Source: SFHK01 sp045538305
GTDB taxonomy: Bacteria > Bacillota > Clostridia > Christensenellales > Aristaeellaceae
NCBI GenBank assembly: GCA_045538305.1
Contig: JAZSRC010000049.1
Span: 1 to 46,734 of the forward strand
DNA length: 46,734 bases
Reading direction: 5' to 3'
Below are positions 24,539 to 32,391 of this stretch, piece after piece. Each line of letters begins with the position of its first letter. Position 1 is the stretch's first letter. A program made the translations under genes and the position numbers. A model generated the notes under the pieces. It worked only from the letters and a program-made list of their open reading frames with translations. It did not search any database and was not told where the DNA came from.

Positions 24539-24884
24539 CCTTTCCAAAGCTGCTCCCCTCCATAAGCGCAACGTCAATCCTGTCATTATCAATTGCCAGA
24601 AGCGTATTGACTGCTTTTTGAATGCGAAGGCGCACCCCCACATCGCGCGCCCCTTCGCACACAACGAGCACGCCAACGATTTCATCCTTGTCCTCCCGAA
24701 CCATCACTTTTACCTTTCCGGCGCCGTCAATTTGGGAAAGTACGCCTTCCATCCGCTTTTCCATAGGCGTGGCCGACGCCCCGTTATCCACGGAACCGTT
24801 CATCACAATCAGGCAGAGCAAAGCAATCAACGCAATAATCAGATATGTGCGCCCACGCGCGCTCCGCCAAATACCACCGGCCAT
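24531..24884 (-). CDS. spoIIIAG: Stage III sporulation protein AG (SpoIIIAG), compact form
   Basis: A 117-aa protein with one membrane helix (about residues 13-29) and a ring-building motif domain. The halves of that domain, MEGVLSQIDGAGKVKVMV and VGVLVVCEGARDVGVRLRIQKAV, are recognisable but are joined by only about six residues. In B. subtilis SpoIIIAG (229 aa) the corresponding point carries the insertion that builds the beta-triangle and large beta-ring. Here it is absent, not frameshifted. GGAGG precedes the ATG. Identity is secured by order between spoIIIAF and spoIIIAH. Confidence 0.88.
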   Translation of the reverse strand: MAGGIWRSARGRTYLIIALIALLCLIVMNGSVDNGASATPMEKRMEGVLSQIDGAGKVKVMVREDKDEIVGVLVVCEGARDVGVRLRIQKAVNTLLAIDNDRIDVALMEGSSFGKDD

Positions 24885-24896
24885 GCGACCTCCGTT

Positions 24897-25052
24897 TTAC
24901 CGAATAAATTCCATAACGTCAAAAATCAATTCCAGAACCAGCCGGACGGATACAAGCCCCAGTATAGCGGTTACACCCGATCGGGTCCAACCGTCGTTCA
25001 GCAGCATCTGAACAATGCCGGAAAGCAGCGAAAGCCCCAGAAGCGCACGCAT
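24897..25052 (-). CDS. spoIIIAF: Stage III sporulation protein AF (SpoIIIAF), membrane part only
   Basis: A 51-aa protein made of two hydrophobic helices (about residues 3-18 and 25-47). B. subtilis SpoIIIAF has about 206 residues, with two helices and then a soluble ring-building-type domain, which is wholly missing here. The start is set by TAGGAGG 6 nt before the ATG at 25052; a longer in-frame start would run inside spoIIIAE and lacks such a site. Only 12 bp separate its stop from the spoIIIAG start, so no lost coding sequence is hidden downstream. The identification rests on position and hydrophobic pattern. Confidence 0.75.
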   Translation of the reverse strand: MRALLGLSLLSGIVQMLLNDGWTRSGVTAILGLVSVRLVLELIFDVMEFIR

Positions 25053-25062
25053 ATGCTTCCTC

Positions 25063-26175
25063 CTATCCCAAAATCCGTTCACCAAGTCCAATTGTAGCGC
25101 CGATCAATATCAGTATGATAGCCGATGCAGCTGCGACCACCGAAAGTAGGTTTGAAAACACAAAAGAAAACCGGTCCAGCAAGTCGCCTATGTCTTCATC
25201 CGAAACCGGTTCTGTCAGCGCCGAAAACAACTTAAGCCCCATGGACGCCATAAACGACAACAGCATCGGCTTGATCGAAATGTATAAAAGTGCAATTAAT
25301 GCCGCTATACCGGAAGCGCTTCTGACCAGCTGCGCGCTCGCCTTCAGCGAATCCATTGCGCCGGCAATATCGCCTCCTACAATCGGCAGCAGCTGATCAG
25401 CCGCATACTTAGCCCCCTTCAGCATGGCTCCGTCATATGCGCCCGCAATGAGCCCCCCGGTTGACATCATCGCAATATAAGCGCCCAGCATGGTTGAAAG
25501 CAGCCATTTGTTCAGCCGTTTCACAAAGTCATACAACCTTTTCAGACGCAGCCCGCCAAGCGTATTGGCAACCGAAAGCGCCGCGGTGACGGAAACCAAC
25601 AGCAGCGACGCTTCGGAAATCACATGCGACGTCATTCTGGACGCAAGCGCGCCCATAGGCGTAATCAAAGCTGCGGAGCGAGTCCCACCGGTAAGCGTCA
25701 GCAATGTAACCAGAACCGGCACCAGGGCGTCCGTCAACCCCGAAAGCACCTGAAGCGCATTCTCCGCTGCCAGATAGATTTCCCGAAACAGCCTCAGCAA
25801 AGAAAGCGACATCACAACGCGAACCAGATACCCCGCGCTCCGCGTGCGCCCCGCGCCCGAATCGGGAAAAAGGCATTTTACAACCGACCATATCAAAACC
25901 GGAAGCGCAACAACCGGAATGAATTCATAGATTGCTGAAAAGCTCCCAAAAGCAATATTTTTGAGCCACTTAAACGCTTTTGACGGGTCCATTTCCCACT
26001 CGCCGGAAAGAAACGCCTGAACGAGGCTTGAAAACTTCAGCTCAGCGCCATTTTGTGCGAGTACCTCGTCAAGCGCCTGCGTATCAATGCTTTTTAGCAA
26101 TGCTTCCGCGCCTTCACATAGCGCGCCTCCTCCAATCAGGAGAAAAACCGCCGCAAACAGAAGCATCCGCTTCAT
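25063..26175 (-). CDS. spoIIIAE: Stage III sporulation protein AE (SpoIIIAE)
   Basis: A 370-aa polytopic membrane protein of the mother-cell feeding-tube complex. It has a cleavable-looking signal peptide (residues 1-23, ending GGALCEG), an extracytoplasmic stretch, then about seven membrane helices from residue 90 on, including SAALITPMGALASRMTSHV and GGLIAGAYDGAMLKGAKYAAD, regions typical of the family. The length is close to B. subtilis SpoIIIAE (399 aa). It overlaps spoIIIAD by 4 bp. Its exact activity is unknown; a transporter-like core of the channel is proposed. Confidence 0.93.
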   Translation of the reverse strand: MKRMLLFAAVFLLIGGGALCEGAEALLKSIDTQALDEVLAQNGAELKFSSLVQAFLSGEWEMDPSKAFKWLKNIAFGSFSAIYEFIPVVALPVLIWSVVKCLFPDSGAGRTRSAGYLVRVVMSLSLLRLFREIYLAAENALQVLSGLTDALVPVLVTLLTLTGGTRSAALITPMGALASRMTSHVISEASLLLVSVTAALSVANTLGGLRLKRLYDFVKRLNKWLLSTMLGAYIAMMSTGGLIAGAYDGAMLKGAKYAADQLLPIVGGDIAGAMDSLKASAQLVRSASGIAALIALLYISIKPMLLSFMASMGLKLFSALTEPVSDEDIGDLLDRFSFVFSNLLSVVAAASAIILILIGATIGLGERILG

Positions 26176-26555
26176 ACGGAAAGCTCCGTCACAAGTATGA
26201 TCAGTTCGGAAGCAGCGGGCGCAGCCAGCGCAAGCAGCGATATACGCATGCCAAAATCAATCCGCTGTGCAAGCGCTCCCTCGCCGGCGTCCCGGCAAAG
26301 CTGAGACGCATATTCACCGATTAAGGTAAGTCCGCATGCACGAAGGATCAAAGATCTTTCTCCGTCTTCAAGCCCGGCGCTTCCCAAAGCCGTCCGGATT
26401 ACCCGAATCACCGGTTCAAGCTCTCCGATTGCCAGAAGACATGCCGTAAGTCCGGCGCAAAGACCGATAACCATTGCGATTTCCGGTCGGTTTACGCGGA
26501 TAAACACGCAGATCACCGCAGCCGAAACGCACAGTATTGCAATTCTGAGCGCCAT
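26172..26555 (-). CDS. spoIIIAD: Stage III sporulation protein AD (SpoIIIAD)
   Basis: A 127-aa membrane protein with about four helices and the family stretch LTLIGEYASQLCRDAGEGALAQRIDFG near residue 90. SpoIIIAC and SpoIIIAD are related small subunits of the feeding-tube complex. The ATG at 26555 starts 4 bp after the spoIIIAC stop; there is no strong ribosome site, so translational coupling is likely. An in-frame TTG further upstream overlaps spoIIIAC and is less likely. Confidence 0.92.
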   Translation of the reverse strand: MALRIAILCVSAAVICVFIRVNRPEIAMVIGLCAGLTACLLAIGELEPVIRVIRTALGSAGLEDGERSLILRACGLTLIGEYASQLCRDAGEGALAQRIDFGMRISLLALAAPAASELIILVTELSV

Positions 26556-26559
26556 ATCT

Positions 26560-26757
26560 TCAATACATGGCAAACAGCTGCTTTACGCTTGAAAAAAAGT
26601 CGCCAAGCAGGCCAATTACAAACATCATAACAATAGCCAGTCCGGCAAGCGTGGCAAGCGTAGCAATATCCTCGCGCCCGGCGCGTGTAAGCAGCTGGTT
26701 CATAACCGAAATAATGATGCCAAACGCTGCAATGCGGAATATGAGGTCAATATCCAT
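26560..26757 (-). CDS. spoIIIAC: Stage III sporulation protein AC (SpoIIIAC)
   Basis: A 65-aa protein with two hydrophobic helices (about residues 4-22 and 36-53) and the conserved linker TRAGREDIATLATLAG. The length matches B. subtilis SpoIIIAC (68 aa). It resembles the N-terminal half of SpoIIIAD. It begins 11 bp after spoIIIAB. Confidence 0.93.
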   Translation of the reverse strand: MDIDLIFRIAAFGIIISVMNQLLTRAGREDIATLATLAGLAIVMMFVIGLLGDFFSSVKQLFAMY

Positions 26758-26768
26758 TGTCTCGCCCC

Positions 26769-27281
26769 CTACACAATCAATACGCCCACCGCCAGCCCAG
26801 AGAGCGCTCCGAGGGATGTATACAGCCTGAGCTTTTCCTTACCAAGGGCGCGAACCGCCTCCTCCTGTTTGCCAAGCTCCGCAATAGCGCCCGCATATAC
26901 CGCCTCATGCTCTCGTTTCCCTATGGTGCCCAAGGCGTCAAACAGGCGGCTTACCGCAGCTGTCTCCTCATCCGAAAACGCCTCCATGCACCCGCCCTCT
27001 CTTTTTTCATTCAGGCATACCTGATCCCACGCTGCCCGCACGCTTTCACGCGAATGCTTCCTCATTTCTTCTCCCGTCAGCCGAAGCGCTTCAAACTTCA
27101 TCTCGCCAAGCGCGCTGCCCATGGGAAGCAGCCTGTCAAGCGTGAATACTCTGAGCATCTGAAGGTCGTCCATCAGCTTGCGTATATCATCCGCATGCCG
27201 GATGCGCCCGGCTGCAATCGTCCTTCCCGCAAGTGTTGCGCAAATTGTGATCAGCGCCGCCAACATCAATCTGAACGCCAT
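26769..27281 (-). CDS. spoIIIAB: Stage III sporulation protein AB (SpoIIIAB)
   Basis: A 170-aa protein with an N-terminal and a C-terminal hydrophobic helix (about residues 1-16 and 153-170) and a helical soluble domain between. Its fold is related to GspF/type II secretion inner-membrane proteins, and with the ATPase SpoIIIAA it makes the feeding tube resemble a secretion system. LGTIGKREHEAVYAGAIAEL near residue 115 is the family block. The start ATG at 27281 follows GGAGGAGGGCGGGAT and overlaps spoIIIAA by 16 bp. The length equals B. subtilis SpoIIIAB (171 aa) within one residue. Confidence 0.93.
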   Translation of the reverse strand: MAFRLMLAALITICATLAGRTIAAGRIRHADDIRKLMDDLQMLRVFTLDRLLPMGSALGEMKFEALRLTGEEMRKHSRESVRAAWDQVCLNEKREGGCMEAFSDEETAAVSRLFDALGTIGKREHEAVYAGAIAELGKQEEAVRALGKEKLRLYTSLGALSGLAVGVLIV

Positions 27282-28168
27282 ATCCCGCCCTCCTCCGTCC
27301 GCCAAGCGTAAAAATCCGAAATACACGCAAGGGGTTTATGAATGACAATCGCCTTTTCAAATATGCCTTCACGCATGAGAGCTGATAATACCGGCCTTGA
27401 GAGCGCATCTGAAAGCGACGCCGCATGCGCGGTAGCCAGCACCTTTACGCCCATTCTGGCCGCTTCACGGACGGCATACACGTCGTCCTCGGCGCCGAGC
27501 TCGTCTGTAACAACCACATCCGGCGCCAAAGAGCGTATCAGACGAAGGATCGCATCGCTTTTCCGAAGGCCCTCAATAATATCAGCCCTTTGCCCGACAT
27601 CGAGCGTCGCCACTCCGTTCCTGCAGGCAGCGATTTCACTCCTTTCGTCAACGATGGCAACCTGACGGCCGCTTTCTGAAAACAAACGGGCGCAATCCCG
27701 AAGAAGCGTCGTCTTTCCGGAGCCCGGGCCGCCTAAAATCACGGTGCTCAGAATTCCGGTATCCGTCATTATTTTTGATATCAAGCCCTCTGCGCACCCG
27801 GGAATCTCTCTGGCGATCCGTACGCACATAGAGCTGATGCCGGCAATGCGAACGCTTCCGTTTGAATACGAAAACCTTCCGGCAACGCCGACGCGCGCGC
27901 CGCATGGAAGCGTAAAATATCCATCGCTCAGCTGATCCTCCCATGCATACAGAGAATGCTCCAGCATCCGGGACACAATGTTCGTGATCTGCTCTTCAGA
28001 GGGAACAAACTTAAGCTCCTTCTGGCGTCCCGGAGCAACAAGCAAAACCGGCTTACCGGCGCGAATGCGTACATCCGTAACCATGTGGATCTTCGAAAAC
28101 ACTCTGGCATCGTCCCGAACGCCCTCAGGCAGGAAATCAATCGCAGCTTCCATCGCATTCATGCGCAT
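27266..28168 (-). CDS. spoIIIAA: Stage III sporulation protein AA (SpoIIIAA) ATPase
   Basis: A 300-aa secretion-type AAA ATPase made in the mother cell. Walker A is GGPGSGKTTLLRD (around residue 147), with IVDERSEIA and VVVTDELGAEDD as Walker B-like segments and LATAHAASL further on. The start is uncertain: ATG codons at 28168, 28162 and 28153 are all possible, and no strong ribosome site is seen; homologs begin shortly before the FLPEGVRDD segment. The longer open frame upstream merely translates a terminator hairpin. It is the first gene of the eight-gene spoIIIA operon. Confidence 0.93.
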   Translation of the reverse strand: MRMNAMEAAIDFLPEGVRDDARVFSKIHMVTDVRIRAGKPVLLVAPGRQKELKFVPSEEQITNIVSRMLEHSLYAWEDQLSDGYFTLPCGARVGVAGRFSYSNGSVRIAGISSMCVRIAREIPGCAEGLISKIMTDTGILSTVILGGPGSGKTTLLRDCARLFSESGRQVAIVDERSEIAACRNGVATLDVGQRADIIEGLRKSDAILRLIRSLAPDVVVTDELGAEDDVYAVREAARMGVKVLATAHAASLSDALSRPVLSALMREGIFEKAIVIHKPLACISDFYAWRTEEGGIWRSD

Positions 28169-28190
28169 CACCCATCTTTGCCAAAATATA

Positions 28191-28236
28191 TATGCGCCGC
28201 CCGGCGGATTGATACAACTCCGCCGGGCGGCGCATA
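28191..28236 (-). terminator. 18-bp perfect hairpin between the DUF402 gene and spoIIIAA
   Basis: Arms 28191-28208 and 28219-28236 pair perfectly (core GCGCCGCCCGGCGGA) around a 10-nt loop. On the minus strand TATATTTT follows, so it can act as terminator for the capA-mutY-DUF402 transcript. It ends only 22 bp before the spoIIIAA ATG. A CATATATA at its base (28187-28194) resembles a sigma-E -10 box, with no convincing -35, so where spoIIIA transcription begins is unclear. Confidence 0.75.
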
Positions 28237-28257
28237 AAGCAAAAGCCAAACGATATT

Positions 28258-28809
28258 CTATAGTTTTTCAAGCAGCCTTGCGCGTAAATCTTCGCACGCC
28301 TTTCTCCATTCATTCTCCCGGCCTTCCGTCAGCTCCAAAAGGCGCCTTTGCGCAAGCCGGGCGCGCTTCACGGTTTCTTCATCCACCAAATTTTCCGCGT
28401 AAGCCGATTTCAGCTCATCCTCATCCAATATTTGAATCCTGCCGCGGTTGTCCATGACCTCGTCCAGAAACAGGTCGGTAAACCATGAATCTCCGTTTTC
28501 GCATATATGGCTTTCGCCGACCACATCGAAATAATACTGGAACAGCGTCCCGTCATCGTCAAACATAACGGTCGCCCAGAAATCCTCATTGATCGGCGCA
28601 AGGTGCAGCCAGGTGTAGCCCGTTTGAGTAATCGTCAAAGGCCGGCCCAGCGAAAGCACCGAAAAAGGATCGTCTACCCGGGCCATTCTGAGCAGACCCG
28701 CCTGCCCCGAAAGGCCTAATGAATCAAACGAAAACGGCATGAATGCATACGAGCGTTCCTCGATGCCCTTCCACTCCAGCCGCCTCATTGTTTTTTTCTG
28801 AAGCTTCAT
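28258..28809 (-). CDS. DUF402 domain protein
   Basis: A 183-aa soluble protein with the DUF402 fold (residues 30-150). Seen: acidic WATVMFDDDGTLFQYYFDVV and TDLFLDEVMDNRGRIQILDEDEL, the clustered Asp/Glu and Tyr residues that bind divalent metals in characterised members. DUF402 includes nucleoside di/triphosphate phosphatases of Staphylococcus (Ntdp/SA1684) and FomD, a CMP-phosphonate hydrolase. A phosphohydrolase on nucleotides is therefore plausible; the substrate is unknown. It overlaps mutY by 4 bp and could help clean nucleotide pools alongside it, though this is a guess. Confidence 0.8.
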   Translation of the reverse strand: MKLQKKTMRRLEWKGIEERSYAFMPFSFDSLGLSGQAGLLRMARVDDPFSVLSLGRPLTITQTGYTWLHLAPINEDFWATVMFDDDGTLFQYYFDVVGESHICENGDSWFTDLFLDEVMDNRGRIQILDEDELKSAYAENLVDEETVKRARLAQRRLLELTEGRENEWRKACEDLRARLLEKL

Positions 28810-29840
28810 TTGTCAGGCTCCTTCAGCATGCGGAGCGCTTCTTCCCGGTAGGGCTTAAGCGCCGTCGGCATGGCGATTTCGTTTAAGCCGTCTTTGTCCG
28901 CAAATGCTGCGCAGCCGCTTTCAAATTTCAGGGTGTAGCCCTTCATATGCCATTCCAGATGGGTAAAAACATGAATATGCTCCGCCAATTCTGCGATCGG
29001 CTTTGCAATAACGCCCATCTCCTTCAGGCATTCCACTACATCTTCCATACACCTTGCGTCCGTAAATCCAGGAAATTCCCAAAGCCCCTTCAGAAGCCCC
29101 TTCGCGCGCTTTTGAACCATAACGCCGTTAGGAGAATACACCAGCGCCACCGCCCGGCATTCCTTTTTCTTTTGCGCCTTTTCAGGCTTAACCGGTAGCG
29201 CTTCAGGCTTTCCGAATGCCAATGCGTCACAAAAGGCGGAAACGGGACAGACATCGCACTTCGGTTTTCCGCTGGTACAGACCATCGCGCCAAGGCCCAT
29301 CAGGGCCTGATTGTATTCCCCGAACTGCTCATCCGGCATCAGCAGCATCGCCTCGCGGCGCAGGTCGGAGGGCGTTTTGACAACGTGCGTAATGTTGAAT
29401 ATCCTGGCGATAACGCGCGCCTGATTTCCGTCCAGTGCCGGCTCGCGCCTGTCAAATGCCATGGAGGAAATTGCGCCGGCTGCATAATCGCCAATTCCGG
29501 GCAGCTTTTTCAAACCGTCAAACGTAGAAGGGAATTCGCCGTTCATGTTTAAAGCTACTAACTTCGCAGCCGCATGCAGATTTCTTGCACGCGAATAATA
29601 CCCAAGCCCTTCCCACATTTTAAGAACCTTCGCTTCGGGCGCATCCGCAAGCGAAAAGACGTCGGGAAAGGCATTCAGAAAGCGTTCATAATATCCTTTA
29701 ACCGTTTCGGTCCGCGTTTGCTGAAGCATGATTTCGCTGATCCATATTCGATATGGATCTGTTTCACCCCGCCACGGAAAATCCCTGGCATTCAAACCGT
29801 GCCAGTTCATAAGCGCCCGGGAAAAACCTTCTTTGATCAT
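28806..29840 (-). CDS. mutY: A/G-specific adenine glycosylase MutY
   Basis: A 344-aa base-excision enzyme that removes adenine mispaired with 8-oxoguanine. Seen: the catalytic glutamate E36 in ISEIMLQQT, the helix-hairpin-helix LKKLPGIGDYAAGAI (109-123), catalytic aspartate D137 in ALDGNQARV, and the [4Fe-4S] ligands C188, C195, C198 and C204 (C-x6-C-x2-C-x5-C). The C-terminal NUDIX-like domain that reads 8-oxoG covers residues about 225-344. The length is normal. GGAAGG lies upstream of the ATG, 6 bp after the LysM gene. Confidence 0.96.
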   Translation of the reverse strand: MIKEGFSRALMNWHGLNARDFPWRGETDPYRIWISEIMLQQTRTETVKGYYERFLNAFPDVFSLADAPEAKVLKMWEGLGYYSRARNLHAAAKLVALNMNGEFPSTFDGLKKLPGIGDYAAGAISSMAFDRREPALDGNQARVIARIFNITHVVKTPSDLRREAMLLMPDEQFGEYNQALMGLGAMVCTSGKPKCDVCPVSAFCDALAFGKPEALPVKPEKAQKKKECRAVALVYSPNGVMVQKRAKGLLKGLWEFPGFTDARCMEDVVECLKEMGVIAKPIAELAEHIHVFTHLEWHMKGYTLKFESGCAAFADKDGLNEIAMPTALKPYREEALRMLKEPDK

Positions 29841-29846
29841 GGTATA

Positions 29847-30353
29847 TCACCTTCCGACCGGGGGGATCAGTATCTTCATGCCCGGATACATTCGACCCCA
29901 TATGCCGTTTATCGAGCGCACCCTGTAAGCGTCGTTTCCCGTAACGAGATTGTCAACCGTTTCTCCGGGCTGAACGGTATGCATTCTCCAATCCGGCGGC
30001 GCAAGGGGAAAAACCGCCGTTCGCCCTGCGGGAAGCTCTCCTCCGCGAACATCCATATGATATTTCACGGACCGGGGCGGCAGCCCGACCATATTTCCGA
30101 TTGTCTGCGCCGTATCCCCATTCTGGATGCGAACCATTACGCGCGTCTCCGGCGTAAGGCAGATTGCCGCCGAGGGACAGGGAAAGAAATCCGACAGACA
30201 GAAGTCTTCCTCCGGCACATCAATTTCCCGGCCGGGCATCAGCCACGCGCCGGAAAACAAGCGGTTTGCCCGCAGAATCATACACAACGGACGGCCAAGC
30301 CTCGCAGACAAAGCCTGCATTGTCTCGCCGTCCTGAACGACAGTTTTCCACAT
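29847..30353 (-). CDS. Triple LysM-like protein without signal peptide
   Basis: A 168-aa protein built of three LysM-like modules: residues about 3-48 (VVQDGETMQALSARLG), 76-122 (RIQNGDTAQTIGNMVGLP) and 126-168 (MHTVQPGETVDNLVTGN ending GMKILIPPVGR). LysM modules bind N-acetylglucosamine polymers such as peptidoglycan, yet no signal peptide or membrane helix is visible. In Clostridia small LysM proteins can also be spore-coat components. The ATG at 30353 follows AAAAGGGGCGG, which lies in the arm of a hairpin. It belongs to the capA-mutY operon, 52 bp after capA. Confidence 0.78.
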   Translation of the reverse strand: MWKTVVQDGETMQALSARLGRPLCMILRANRLFSGAWLMPGREIDVPEEDFCLSDFFPCPSAAICLTPETRVMVRIQNGDTAQTIGNMVGLPPRSVKYHMDVRGGELPAGRTAVFPLAPPDWRMHTVQPGETVDNLVTGNDAYRVRSINGIWGRMYPGMKILIPPVGR

Positions 30354-30356
30354 AAT

Positions 30357-30398
30357 ACCGCCCCTTTTCGGCGAATTATATGCGCGTAAAGGGGCGGT
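30357..30398 (-). promoter_or_regulatory. Hairpin that masks the ribosome site of the LysM gene
   Basis: Arms 30388-30398 (ACCGCCCCTTT on the minus strand) and 30357-30367 (AAAGGGGCGGT) pair over 11 bp with a 20-nt loop. The downstream arm contains the purine-rich ribosome site of the LysM gene, 3 bp before its ATG, and no U-run follows. It starts 7 bp after the capA stop, so ribosomes finishing capA could open it. Confidence 0.6.
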
Positions 30399-30405
30399 GT
30401 ATTCA

Positions 30406-32079
30406 TTATTGAGCAATCACGGTGCCTACGCCCTTCTTCATGGCGTTCACCGAATCGGTATAGCTTTGGATCATCTTCTGATAATCCTCATCGACCATGT
30501 CCTTTGGCCGGTTGGACGACATTTTGTCAATCGGAAGCACCCAGTACTGGTAGTTGTCTTCACTGGTTCCCGTCTTCCACACCCATGTGGGAAGGTATTC
30601 AGGATTGATGATCTTGAACGAACCGTCGCTTTGCTCCTGGATAGTGAAGTCAAACATGATTCCGCCGTCTCTATACCTTTGACGCTGATCGCTCAGGAAG
30701 TTACCCATTGAGTAGAGGCATAAGGTTTCCTGCGCTTCTCCGAACTGATTGGTACCGGTGAGCCAGGTTGCGGGCTGAACGACGTGCGGATGTCCGCCGA
30801 TGATTACGTCGACGCCGGCGGATACAAGCGTCTTTGCCAGACTCTTCTGGTTGCTATCGGGCTCTTCGGAATATTCCTCACCCCAGTGCATGTAGCAAAC
30901 AATAACCTCTGCTCCCGCTTCTCTGAGCGCCGCCGCATCGACATTCGGCTTGGAATTCTTGGTCCAGTGTACGCCGTAAATCAGCGCATCCTTTGTAAGT
31001 CCGTTCGCCCTGTCCATGGAATTCAGGCTTTCCGTGTAGTTCAGGAAACCGACCTTGATGCCGTTGATTTCGTAAATCACGGGCGTATCGCGTTCTTCCT
31101 GCGTACGGCTTGCGCCAACATGCTTTAGGTTTACTTTTTCTACATTGTTGACCGTAGCCTTCATGCCGTCAAACCAACCGTCCAGCATATGGTTGTTGGC
31201 AAGCGTCAGCATATCGACGCCGGTATCGCGAAGCGCATACAGCAAGTAGGGCGGCGTATTGATCTGCGGATATCCGCTATAGCCGTACTTATAATACTGC
31301 TTTCCGCCGAGGGAACCGTCTACGTTTGCTACGGTAAAGTCCGCATTCCCGATTTCATCCCATATGTAGTTGAGCATGGGAGCGAAATTATAATCATAAT
31401 CCGTACCGGTAGCCGAAGCAAGGCGCTCCGCCTGCATGAAAATTTCTTTATGGATTACAAAATCACCGATATTGCGAATCGTAGCCGAGCGAAGGCCGGT
31501 ATGGGGCTGTGAAACGCTGCCGGCAGGATCGGATGTGACGGGACTGGACACGGTTACATCGTCAGGCGTCTGCCCGTCTGAACCGACTTCGCTCCCCACT
31601 GTACTGACAGGGGTTTCGCGCGGCACAATCTGAAGATTCTGCGGGGTAGTCGGAGTGTCGTTTGCATTGCAGCCCGACGCGCAGCGTACAATTCCAAACA
31701 CCAAAAGGGCGATAATGGCAATCAAGACGATAACGCAGCCGGCCAGAGTCAGTATAACCGGCCAATCCGGTCCCTTTCCCTTACCATGAACCGGGGGGGT
31801 TACGGGACGCTTGGCGCGGACAGGCGGCTTTGTGGAAGGTCGGTTGGCAGCGGGCTTTTTCGCAGCGGGCGCTTTTGCGGCAGGCGCTTTTGCGGCAGGA
31901 CGACTTTTTGCGGTGCTTGCAGGCTGCGCATGACGCGCCTTGGCGTCTGAAGCAGTGTTCGGCGAAGCGCTCTTCTGAACGGGGCGTTTGATCTGATTGG
32001 CAGAATAGGATGAATCGTCTGCAGGCGCACGTCTGACCGGCCTGATGGAGCCTCCAGTGTTGTTTGTAAACTGACTCAC
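30406..32079 (-). CDS. CapA-family (PGA_cap) metallophosphatase-like membrane protein
   Basis: A 557-aa protein. Residues 1-104 are a cytoplasmic, basic, Ala/Pro/Lys-rich region with three PAAKA-type repeats (about 61-77). One membrane helix follows at 107-131, then a Thr/Pro/Ser linker, then a CapA domain (about 195-520). Domain motifs are NVDGSLGGK, LANNHMLDGW, CYMHWGEEYSEE and IIGGHPHVVQP, the His/Asn/Asp set of the calcineurin-like fold used in poly-gamma-glutamate capsule synthesis proteins. No capB or capC is nearby, so a capsule role is unsupported. The start is GTG at 32079, with AAGGAGG 7 nt upstream; longer in-frame starts lack a ribosome site. Confidence 0.85.
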   Translation of the reverse strand: MSQFTNNTGGSIRPVRRAPADDSSYSANQIKRPVQKSASPNTASDAKARHAQPASTAKSRPAAKAPAAKAPAAKKPAANRPSTKPPVRAKRPVTPPVHGKGKGPDWPVILTLAGCVIVLIAIIALLVFGIVRCASGCNANDTPTTPQNLQIVPRETPVSTVGSEVGSDGQTPDDVTVSSPVTSDPAGSVSQPHTGLRSATIRNIGDFVIHKEIFMQAERLASATGTDYDYNFAPMLNYIWDEIGNADFTVANVDGSLGGKQYYKYGYSGYPQINTPPYLLYALRDTGVDMLTLANNHMLDGWFDGMKATVNNVEKVNLKHVGASRTQEERDTPVIYEINGIKVGFLNYTESLNSMDRANGLTKDALIYGVHWTKNSKPNVDAAALREAGAEVIVCYMHWGEEYSEEPDSNQKSLAKTLVSAGVDVIIGGHPHVVQPATWLTGTNQFGEAQETLCLYSMGNFLSDQRQRYRDGGIMFDFTIQEQSDGSFKIINPEYLPTWVWKTGTSEDNYQYWVLPIDKMSSNRPKDMVDEDYQKMIQSYTDSVNAMKKGVGTVIAQ

Positions 32080-32170
32080 GTATTGTCCTCCTTCGTATAT
32101 GCGCATATCCCTGTATGCGCCAAAGCCGCGCACGTTCTTATCACGCACGGGTAATAATTCTTCCGCTCGT

Positions 32171-32179
32171 ATTATATCA
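32171..32179 (-). promoter_or_regulatory. Extended -10 promoter element for capA
   Basis: Minus-strand TGATATAAT, a perfect -10 with extended TG, about 90 bp upstream of the GTG start. No good -35 at 16-18 bp is seen. Confidence 0.5.
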
Positions 32180-32306
32180 TATACGCATGTACAATGCTAT
32201 TCCTTTTTCGCATAAAGTCATCATTAACTGAATGTAAATATTTCAGTTTGGCTCCAAATTATCCCTCTAAATATTTCAAAATTGTATATTTTCTCTGTCA
32301 AAAATA

Positions 32307-32335
32307 TTGACGAACCGAAATAAATGGTGTATTAT
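32307..32335 (+). promoter_or_regulatory. Sigma-A promoter of the Cys/His-module gene
   Basis: TTGACG (32307-32312), exactly 17 bp, TATTAT (32330-32335), followed by a leader of about 50 nt and a GAGGAG ribosome site. The 312-bp gap between this gene and capA (32080-32391) holds both divergent promoters and is otherwise AT-rich with no gene seen. Confidence 0.75.
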
Positions 32336-32391
32336 TATATCGACGCACATATACATATCATCAGACGGCTATGGATATGAGGAGATAGGAT

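Noticed and set aside
24897..25052. spoIIIAF as a frameshifted pseudogene
   Set aside because: Just 12 bp separate its stop from the well-marked start of spoIIIAG, so there is no remnant of a lost domain.
28169..28249. N-terminal extension of SpoIIIAA
   Set aside because: The extra codons simply translate the 18-bp hairpin; homologs start near the FLPEGVRDD segment.
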